Origin: an uncultured Butyricicoccus sp.
GTDB taxonomy: Bacteria; Bacillota; Clostridia; Oscillospirales; Butyricicoccaceae
DNA length: 18,218 bases
Reading direction: 5' to 3'
NCBI GenBank assembly: GCA_900547195.1
Contig: URFQ01000053.1
Span: 1 to 18,218, forward strand
Part shown: positions 13,227 through 18,218 of the stretch, piece after piece
Layout of the letters: each line of letters opens with the position of its first letter
How positions within the stretch are numbered: the stretch's first letter is position 1
Notes under the pieces: model-generated
The model's input: the letters and a program-made list of their open reading frames with translations, nothing else
Databases searched by the model: none
What the model was told of the DNA's origin: nothing
Made by a program: the position numbers and the translations under genes

Positions 13227-14264
13227 TCACGTGAAGCGGATGACCGCCTTGATGGCAGCGCCCGACATCATGTCCTCAAACGCCTGCAGCGCGTCCTTAT
13301 AGTCATATACCGTGACCAGCTTTTTCAGGTCGTCCTGCAGCCGCACCATGATCTCGGCCGGCGCGGAGGTACCGTCCGACTTGCGGTGCGGATACGGCCC
13401 CTTTGCGCCCACAATGGTCAGCTCCTTGCGCATGATGGGCAGCAGCGCCAGATTGCCTGCCGCGCTGTGGTACACGCTCGCCACAACGATCCTGCCGCCC
13501 GGGCGGACGGCGTCAAAGGCGTCCTTCAGCACGGGCACGGCACCCGTGGCCTCGATGACCACGTCCGCGCCCTGTCTGGAGCTCATCTCACGCACCTGGC
13601 CGAGCCAGTCCGCGTCGCTGCGGTCAATCGTTTCGATCAGCCCGAGCGAGCGCACCTTTTCCAGCCGAGGGCGGCTCATCTCCACGCCAATGATGCGGCT
13701 CGCACCCATGGTCTTTAAGATCAGCGCGGTGATCAGGCCCATCGTGCCCAGGCCAAAGATCAGCACATTGGAACCGGGCGTGATGTTCGCCTGCCGCGCG
13801 ATGCGGTAAGCGCAGTTGGTCGGCTCGAGCATGGAGGCGGTTTCAAAATCAATCGTATCCGGGATTGGGCTGATAAAGCTGTACTCCGGCGTATTGAGCA
13901 CGAGCGTCTCCTCGGAGAAGCCGCCGGGCAGCAGCGCATCGTTCATGCTCTTGCAGTAGTTTTCCAGCCCGTTCAGGCAGTTCCAGCACTGCCCGCAGGT
14001 GCGGTTGAGTTCGCTCGCCACCCGCATGCCGTTTTGAATGCCGTTCGCCCCGGCGCCCGCATCCACGACCACACCGGAAAACTCATGCCCAAAATACCGC
14101 TCATCCGCCAGCGACCGCTGGCCGCGGTACAGGGCGATATCGCTGCCACAGATCGCGCAGGCGTGCACATCCACCTTGACCATGCCGGGCTGCAACGCGC
14201 CGATACCGGCGCAATCGTCCTGCAGCGCAAGCTTTCCATAATCCAAAAGCGCAACTCTTCTCAT
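13227..14264 (-). CDS. Zinc-dependent medium-chain dehydrogenase (sorbitol/threonine/L-idonate type)
   Basis: A 345-residue NAD(P)-dependent MDR dehydrogenase. Catalytic zinc residues are C39 (CAICGSD) and H60-E61 (GHEFSG), with E147 as a possible fourth. The structural zinc lobe C90, C93, C96 and C104 is complete. The nucleotide-binding loop is GLGTMG (171-176). Length and motifs fit sorbitol, threonine, L-idonate or galactitol-1-phosphate dehydrogenases. The start is ATG 14264, six bases after GAGAGG. It is inserted between the TRAP membrane subunit gene (10 bases upstream) and the binding-protein gene, so it is probably the first enzyme acting on the imported compound. The substrate is inferred to be a polyol or sugar acid. 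Confidence 0.93.
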   Translation of the reverse strand: MRRVALLDYGKLALQDDCAGIGALQPGMVKVDVHACAICGSDIALYRGQRSLADERYFGHEFSGVVVDAGAGANGIQNGMRVASELNRTCGQCWNCLNGLENYCKSMNDALLPGGFSEETLVLNTPEYSFISPIPDTIDFETASMLEPTNCAYRIARQANITPGSNVLIFGLGTMGLITALILKTMGASRIIGVEMSRPRLEKVRSLGLIETIDRSDADWLGQVREMSSRQGADVVIEATGAVPVLKDAFDAVRPGGRIVVASVYHSAAGNLALLPIMRKELTIVGAKGPYPHRKSDGTSAPAEIMVRLQDDLKKLVTVYDYKDALQAFEDMMSGAAIKAVIRFT

Positions 14265-14274
14265 ATCGTTCCTC

Positions 14275-15585
14275 TCAAATCGCGTAGCCCAATACCGAGG
14301 GCATAAAGGTGACCAGAACCGGGATGTAGGTAATCAGCAGCAGCACGGCGATCTCGCCGATCAAATATGGCATCGTACCCCGCACAGCGTCTTCAATGGC
14401 TATGTTGCCGATCTTGCCGGTGATGAACAGGCAGTAACCGAGCGGCGGCGTGATGCAGCCGATGGTCAGGTTGAGGCACATGACGATGCCGAAGTGCACC
14501 AGGCTGATGCCCATGGAAGCCGCGACCGGTGCGAGGATCGGCGCGAGGATGATGACAGCCGCGCCACCGTCCATGAACATGCCCATGATGAGCAACAGGA
14601 TGTTGACCAGCAGCAGGAATACCCATTTGTTGTCCGTGATGGACAGGATGAGATCGTTGACCAGCACGGGCATCTGAAGGGCGGTCAGGCCATAGCTGAA
14701 TACCTTTGCACAGGCGATGATCAGCAGCAGGGGCGCTGCGCTGTTCGCCGCGGAGAGCAGGATTGGGCCCATCTCACGGAGCTTGAGCGTGCGGGTGATG
14801 AACAGGCTGACGATCAAGCTGTATACCACTGCGATCGCGCCCGCCTCGGTCGCGGTGCAGATACCGCCCATGATGCCGCCGACCACGATGACCGGCATGC
14901 CGAGCGGGATGATGCCATCGATCAGGGACTTTTTAATCTCCGCCGCCGTCAGCTTTTCCGTGCGGCGCGGGAAGTGGCACACGCGGTTGCGCAGCAGAAC
15001 GATGACCATCAGAATCAGGCCTGCCATGATGCCCGGGATCACGCCGCCTATGAACATCGAGCCGACCGAAGCGCCGACCGCGGTCGCGTACACGACCATG
15101 ATGATGCTCGGCGGGATGATCGGGCCGCAGACCGACGCCGCGGAAATGACGCCCGCCGCTTCCTGAACCGGATAGCCTTCCTTCTCCATCGCAGGGATCA
15201 GGATGCCGCCCATGCAGGACGCACTGGCCTGCGCGGAACCCGTGATGCCGCCGAAGAACATGCTCGAAACGATGCCTGCATGCGCCAGACTGCCGGGCAG
15301 GCGGCCGATTAGCAGCATGGCAAACTTGATGAGCTTTTCCGTGATGCCGCCGCGGTTCATGATTTCGCCGGCCAGCATGAAGAACGGAATCGCCAGCAGC
15401 GGCAGGTTGCCCATGCCGTTGAAGATGGCCTGCGAAACCGCGATGGTTGCAACCGGCGTGCCGGTACTGGCTGCCAGCGCAACCAGACTGAGCACACCGG
15501 TGAGCAGCAGGCTGACATAGATCGGCACACCGACGATGATCAGGATGAACGCCAGTGCGATCAGCAAACCGATTATCATTTCCAT
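14275..15585 (-). CDS. dctM: TRAP transporter large membrane subunit, DctM family
   Basis: A 436-residue protein with about 12 hydrophobic helices, the ion-coupled translocation subunit of a TRAP transporter. Typical DctM features are visible: NLPLLAIPFFMLAGEIMNRGG (91-111), GITGSAQASASCMGGILIPAM near 145-165, SVCGPIIPPSIIMV (188-201), and the C-terminal NLTIGCITPPLG. The start is ATG 15585 behind AGGAGG; the longer frame to 15681 is unsupported. It begins four bases after the small subunit gene ends, so the two are coupled. It works with the small subunit and the DctP lipoprotein encoded two genes further on. Confidence 0.95.
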   Translation of the reverse strand: MEMIIGLLIALAFILIIVGVPIYVSLLLTGVLSLVALAASTGTPVATIAVSQAIFNGMGNLPLLAIPFFMLAGEIMNRGGITEKLIKFAMLLIGRLPGSLAHAGIVSSMFFGGITGSAQASASCMGGILIPAMEKEGYPVQEAAGVISAASVCGPIIPPSIIMVVYATAVGASVGSMFIGGVIPGIMAGLILMVIVLLRNRVCHFPRRTEKLTAAEIKKSLIDGIIPLGMPVIVVGGIMGGICTATEAGAIAVVYSLIVSLFITRTLKLREMGPILLSAANSAAPLLLIIACAKVFSYGLTALQMPVLVNDLILSITDNKWVFLLLVNILLLIMGMFMDGGAAVIILAPILAPVAASMGISLVHFGIVMCLNLTIGCITPPLGYCLFITGKIGNIAIEDAVRGTMPYLIGEIAVLLLITYIPVLVTFMPSVLGYAI

Positions 15586-15589
15586 AACC

Positions 15590-16093
15590 TTATTCCTCCT
15601 TCTGCCCTTCCGCTGCGGGATCGGCCAGCACCTTTTGCTTGGCGATTCTGATATACTCATACACGCAGAGTGCAAAACCAATCGGCATGGAAAGGTAATA
15701 ATACATTCTGGGTACCTTGAGCACGGTGCTCAGCATGGTGCCCTGCGCGGCATACTGTGCGCAGGTGATCAGCAGAAACAGCAGGAAGCCGACCGTGATT
15801 ACCAGAATAACCGCGCGGATCGCCATGCGCACTCCGCGCGACTTGGGCTTGTTGCTGATCGCGGTGAACTCAGTGTGTCCGCCGGTGCGCACGGCACGCG
15901 CGCTGCCGAACATCGCCATGGCGACCAAAAGCGCCTGGTTTACCTCGTCTGCCCACAGAAAGCCGGATTCGAACACATAGCGCCCGACCGTGTTCGCTGC
16001 CGCGATCGCCACAATGGCAATCAACGTCGTGGCGGACACGACATCTTCGATCCGGCGGATCGCGGTGTCAATGTACTTGAATAATCCTTTCAT
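15590..16093 (-). CDS. dctQ: TRAP transporter small membrane subunit, DctQ family
   Basis: A 167-residue protein with four hydrophobic helices at about 18-36, 50-67, 92-113 and 131-150. Family marks include NTVGRYVF (34-41), WADEVNQALLV (47-57) and VPRMYYYLSMPIGF (127-140). It is the structural small subunit that joins DctM and the binding protein. The start is ATG 16093, seven bases after GGGGAGG. It is the first gene of the ten-gene operon, with operator-like palindromes just upstream at 16121-16134 and 16255-16268. Confidence 0.94.
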   Translation of the reverse strand: MKGLFKYIDTAIRRIEDVVSATTLIAIVAIAAANTVGRYVFESGFLWADEVNQALLVAMAMFGSARAVRTGGHTEFTAISNKPKSRGVRMAIRAVILVITVGFLLFLLITCAQYAAQGTMLSTVLKVPRMYYYLSMPIGFALCVYEYIRIAKQKVLADPAAEGQKEE

Positions 16094-16120
16094 CTTGTTT
16101 CCTCCCCTGTTTTAACAAAA

Positions 16121-16134
16121 TGTAATCATTTACA
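16121..16134. promoter_or_regulatory. LacI-type operator-like site A
   Basis: TGTAATCATTTACA, within the 18-base inverted repeat AATGTAA-TCAT-TTACATT (16119-16136). It lies 27 bases upstream of the dctQ start and differs from site B at two positions. A repressor here would block early elongation or initiation of the operon. Confidence 0.55.
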
Positions 16135-16254
16135 TTTCATCTACACTGGAAATATACCGCATCTGATGCCATAATCACCTTCTTTTGACCGAGACTTCTG
16201 CAAATCAATTTACGATTTCGCTTTTATGCTGTTTAATACAGCAAAAATCTTTGT

Positions 16255-16268
16255 TGAAATCGTTTACA
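16255..16268. promoter_or_regulatory. LacI/CcpA-type operator site B (perfect cre match)
   Basis: TGAAATCGTTTACA matches the catabolite-responsive element consensus TGWAANCGNTNWCA at every position. It could bind CcpA, the locus-specific LacI regulator encoded at 16586, or both, because LacI-family proteins share this operator class. Confidence 0.7.
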
Positions 16269-16417
16269 TTGTAATTACATTATTGCACCGTGCCCGCCCG
16301 TCGTCAATGGCCATAGCATCCAATTTTATTACAGTGTTTTTGGTGAATATTCACAATCAGGTATTTTCCCTGTCGCTCTTTGTTGCTTTTTATTACAATC
16401 CCTATATTTTCCGGCAT

Positions 16418-16431
16418 AAAAAACGTTTACA
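16418..16431. promoter_or_regulatory. LacI-type operator-like site C
   Basis: AAAAAACGTTTACA shares the ACGTTTACA half with site B; the left half is degenerate. It lies about 45 bases upstream of the lacI-type gene's -35 box. Confidence 0.4.
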
Positions 16432-16476
16432 TTTTTATTTTCATTCTTTTACATCGACTGTTTCAAAAATATTTGT

Positions 16477-16505
16477 TTGACTTCCAACAAATCCGAGAGT
16501 ATGAT
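16477..16505 (+). promoter_or_regulatory. Promoter of the LacI-family regulator gene
   Basis: TTGACT (16477-16482) and TATGAT (16500-16505) are separated by 17 bases. Transcription would start near 16512, upstream of operator-like site D. Confidence 0.8.
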
Positions 16506-16540
16506 AAACATATATTGGGGATTTTATCAAGATCTTTTAC

Positions 16541-16561
16541 ATGAAAACGTTTTATTTTCAT
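16541..16561. promoter_or_regulatory. Operator-like site D in the LacI gene leader
   Basis: ATGAAAA (16541-16547) and TTTTCAT (16555-16561) are inverted repeats around a core AAAACGTTTT. The site is downstream of the promoter and 24 bases before the start codon, a good place for autorepression. The ATG at 16541 is not the gene start, since it has no ribosome binding site. Confidence 0.45.
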
Positions 16562-16585
16562 CCAGAGGAGAGAGGAGAAAGCAAA

Positions 16586-17587
16586 ATGGCCAACATCAAT
16601 GACGTTGCGCAGGCGGCCGGCGTCTCGCTGGCCACGGTATCCCGCGTGATCAGCGGGCAGGCATCCGTCCGTCCGGAAACGCGCGACCGCGTGCTGCAGG
16701 CGATCCGGGAGCTCAACTACCAGCCCAATGCACTGGCGCGTCAACTGCGTACACAGGAGACAAAAACCGTGATCGCCATTGTGCCCAACATTCAGAATGC
16801 GCTGACGCACGAGGTGGTTTTTGGCATCGAATCCGCTGCCGAGGCGCACGGTTATCAGGTGCTGGTCGCCGATATGCGCAGCCAGCCCTCGATCGAGTCG
16901 CATTACCTCAATGCGATCCGGCAGCGGCAGGTGGACGGGATCATCTCCATGTCCGCCAGCATGACGCAAAAGCTCATCCAGCAGGTCGCAGATCAGTACC
17001 CGCTCGTGATGGCCGTGCAGAATTTCGAAAACAACAGCATCCCCTGCGTTTCGATCGACAACGCTGCCGCTGCCCGCGCCGCCATGACGCACCTGATCCG
17101 CATGGGGCACCGGGACATCGCGCATATCACCGCCTCCACCTCTCTGCTGCTCTATCGCGAGCGTTACCGCAGCTATCAGCAAACGCTTCAGGAGCACGGT
17201 TTGCCGGTCGTGCCCGAACTGATTCGCCACGGCGAGCCGAGCTTTGCGGGTGGCTATGCCCAGGCTGAAGCGCTGCTGGCTTCGGGCAAGCCGTTTAGCG
17301 CCTTGTTTGCCGCTGGCGACACCATGGCCATCGGTGCGATCAAGGCGTTCAAAAAGCACGGTGTCCGCGTGCCCGAGGATTGCGCGGTCGTCGGTTTTGA
17401 CGACATCGAGCTCTCCGCCTTCTGGGAGCCCGCGCTGACGACCATCCGCCAGCCCAAGGTGCAGATCGGGCAGACTGCCTTCCGCAAGCTGCTGACGCTG
17501 ATGAAAAAGGAGCCCTTGCTGAACGCGCACGACATCCTGCCGCATGAGCTCATCATCCGCGAGAGCTGCGGCTACTTCCTGGGATAA
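16586..17587 (+). CDS. LacI-family transcriptional regulator
   Basis: A 333-residue repressor. The N-terminal helix-turn-helix (about 4-23, INDVAQAAGVSLATVSRVIS) is classic LacI. The hinge helix follows (about 46-57, YQPNALARQLR), then a periplasmic-binding-protein-like effector domain with conserved segments VDGIISMS, IPCVSIDN, MGHRDIAHI, FAAGDTMAIGAI, VVGFDDIELS and LTTIRQPK. The start is ATG 16586, eight bases after AGAGGAG; the in-frame ATG at 16541 would add an unlikely 15 residues before the DNA-binding domain. It is divergent from the TRAP/sugar operon and upstream of a yhcH-type gene, so it most likely controls both in response to the imported sugar or a pathway intermediate. Effector unknown. 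Confidence 0.95.
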   Translation: MANINDVAQAAGVSLATVSRVISGQASVRPETRDRVLQAIRELNYQPNALARQLRTQETKTVIAIVPNIQNALTHEVVFGIESAAEAHGYQVLVADMRSQPSIESHYLNAIRQRQVDGIISMSASMTQKLIQQVADQYPLVMAVQNFENNSIPCVSIDNAAAARAAMTHLIRMGHRDIAHITASTSLLLYRERYRSYQQTLQEHGLPVVPELIRHGEPSFAGGYAQAEALLASGKPFSALFAAGDTMAIGAIKAFKKHGVRVPEDCAVVGFDDIELSAFWEPALTTIRQPKVQIGQTAFRKLLTLMKKEPLLNAHDILPHELIIRESCGYFLG

Positions 17588-17634
17588 ACCAACCGCCCAC
17601 TGGGCGATCTTGATCAAAAAAGGAGCGCAAATCG

Positions 17635-18060
17635 ATGACAAGCGAACAGATGGTACAGCACATCGTATCCAAGGTCATCCCCACCATGCAGATCGACCTG
17701 CACCGCGGCCGCCATGAGTTGCCGGACGGCAGCCACTACAACGTGGACGAGTATATTTCCAAGCCGCCGCAGGACTGCCCTTTTGAATCCCACCGGCGCT
17801 TTATCGACATCCAGTACCTTGTCGAGGGCGAGGAGCTGATCTACACAGCCGACATTGACGGTCTAACGCCCTCGACTGCGTACGACGAGACACGGGACAT
17901 CATTCTTTATCAGGACACCCCCACTGCCCAGCGTGTGCATCTGAAAGCCGGTGAGTTCCGTATTTTCTATCCACAGGACGCACACAAGGCCTCCATCCGT
18001 GTGGACGAGAGCGGCTGCGCTGTGAAAAAGGTCGTGTTCAAGGTGCGCATTGATGCGTGA
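17635..18060 (+). CDS. YhcH/YjgK/YiaL-family sugar protein (cupin fold)
   Basis: A 141-residue protein of the YhcH/YjgK/YiaL (EbgC, TabA) family, small metal-binding cupin-like proteins. Family marks are ESHRRFIDIQYLVEGEE (51-67) and FYPQDAHKAS (111-120); H53, E64/E66 and H117 are plausible metal ligands. E. coli YhcH is linked to sialic-acid anomer conversion, and YiaL is encoded with the YiaMNO TRAP transporter for 2,3-diketo-L-gulonate. The start is ATG 17635, nine bases after AAGGAG. It follows the LacI gene by 47 bases, with only a 5-bp hairpin (17594-17606) between them, so the two probably form one transcript ending at the terminator at 18114. Likely role: handling the anomer or open-chain form of the sugar used by the divergent operon. 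Confidence 0.9.
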   Translation: MTSEQMVQHIVSKVIPTMQIDLHRGRHELPDGSHYNVDEYISKPPQDCPFESHRRFIDIQYLVEGEELIYTADIDGLTPSTAYDETRDIILYQDTPTAQRVHLKAGEFRIFYPQDAHKASIRVDESGCAVKKVVFKVRIDA

Positions 18061-18113
18061 GCGCCCTCTCCGTCCGACGAGAGAACCGGCGTTGCGTGTA
18101 TAATATGGGACAA

Positions 18114-18162
18114 GCAAAAGGGGCGTGCCGTTCGCAGCCTGCGGGCGGCACGCCCCTTTTGC
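18114..18162. terminator. Rho-independent terminator after the yhcH-type gene
   Basis: A perfect 17-bp stem (18114-18130 with 18146-18162) containing GGGGCGTGCCG/CGGCACGCCCC, with a smaller CGCA/TGCG hairpin in the loop. T-rich sequence is found on both sides, so it can work in both directions. Nothing recognisable follows to the end of the window. Confidence 0.88.
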
Positions 18163-18218
18163 TCTTCTTTGCGCATCCGCGTTTCGGTATAAGGCCGCGG
18201 ACGGCGATAACGCTTTGT

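Larger units (their letters stand above)
16094..16585. promoter_or_regulatory. Divergent control region between the TRAP operon and LacI gene
   Basis: An AT-rich region of 492 bases, markedly poorer in GC than the genes around it. It holds four related operator-like sites (16121, 16255, 16418 and 16541), a GCTGT/ACAGC inverted repeat (16228-16242), a TGTAATTACA palindrome (16270-16279) and the lacI-type gene promoter (16477-16505). I could not settle on a promoter for the minus-strand operon: TATATT at about 16151-16156 is a possible -10 box, but its -35 is poor. A plus-strand frame at 16226-16480 lacks a ribosome binding site and is not a gene. Confidence 0.7.

Noticed and set aside
12033..13718. 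561-codon open frame on the plus strand
   Set aside because: It runs antisense to dctP and the dehydrogenase gene, is rich in His/Arg/Gln as typical for a GC-rich shadow frame, and has no ribosome binding site.
16226..16480. 84-codon open frame on the plus strand in the divergent control region
   Set aside because: No ribosome binding site, low-complexity hydrophobic content expected of AT-rich DNA, and it overlaps operator-like sites.
18099..18104. TATAAT just after the yhcH-type gene as a promoter
   Set aside because: No acceptable -35 box at the right distance, and a terminator follows within 20 bases.

Overview
This 18.2 kb window looks like the chromosome of a GC-rich, gut-type member of the Firmicutes (Clostridia, probably an Oscillospirales/Ruminococcaceae-like lineage). 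The grounds are strong AGGAGG ribosome binding sites, near-consensus sigma-A promoters with 17-base spacers, an S-layer-homology protein, a clostridial single-cluster ferredoxin, an Rrf2 regulator and a TRAP transporter. The lineage is inferred from gene content; no rRNA or other marker gene is present. I see no tRNA, rRNA, CRISPR array or intact mobile element.

Left part (1-4.2 kb): a strong promoter followed about 40 bases later by a terminator (72-176, candidate short RNA or attenuator), then a 54-codon possible membrane peptide, an exported three-SLH-domain protein on the minus strand, a 63-residue [4Fe-4S] ferredoxin, and cysK divergent from an Rrf2/IscR-like regulator. Both promoters of the divergent pair are near consensus, and both overlap palindromes that could be operators.

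Middle (4.2-6.4 kb): a minus-strand operon made of a preQ1-I riboswitch with terminator, a radical SAM enzyme resembling QueL (queuine to preQ1), and a YhhQ-family queuosine-precursor transporter. The riboswitch ties the two genes to queuosine salvage. Its promoter abuts a decayed patch holding a serine-recombinase fragment and a possible ParB-like fragment.

Right part (6.4-18.1 kb): a ten-gene minus-strand operon (16093 down to 6410) for uptake and breakdown of an unidentified sugar or sugar acid. The order is TRAP small and large membrane subunits, zinc-dependent medium-chain dehydrogenase, TRAP binding lipoprotein, DapA-family aldolase/dehydratase, Gfo/Idh/MocA oxidoreductase, TIM-barrel isomerase, a second Gfo/Idh/MocA oxidoreductase, a second TIM-barrel isomerase, and a ribokinase-like PfkB kinase. 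Divergent from it are a LacI-family repressor and a YhcH/YiaL-family sugar protein. Four related operator-like sites of the TGWAANCGTTTACA type lie in the 490-base AT-rich intergenic region.

The gene set does not match a complete textbook pathway. It shares parts with the yia (2,3-diketo-L-gulonate), inositol (iol), sialic acid and redox-assisted deglycosylation (Gfo/Idh plus TIM-barrel) systems. It is the best candidate here for an undescribed catabolic pathway, with the riboswitch-controlled queuine-salvage operon second.
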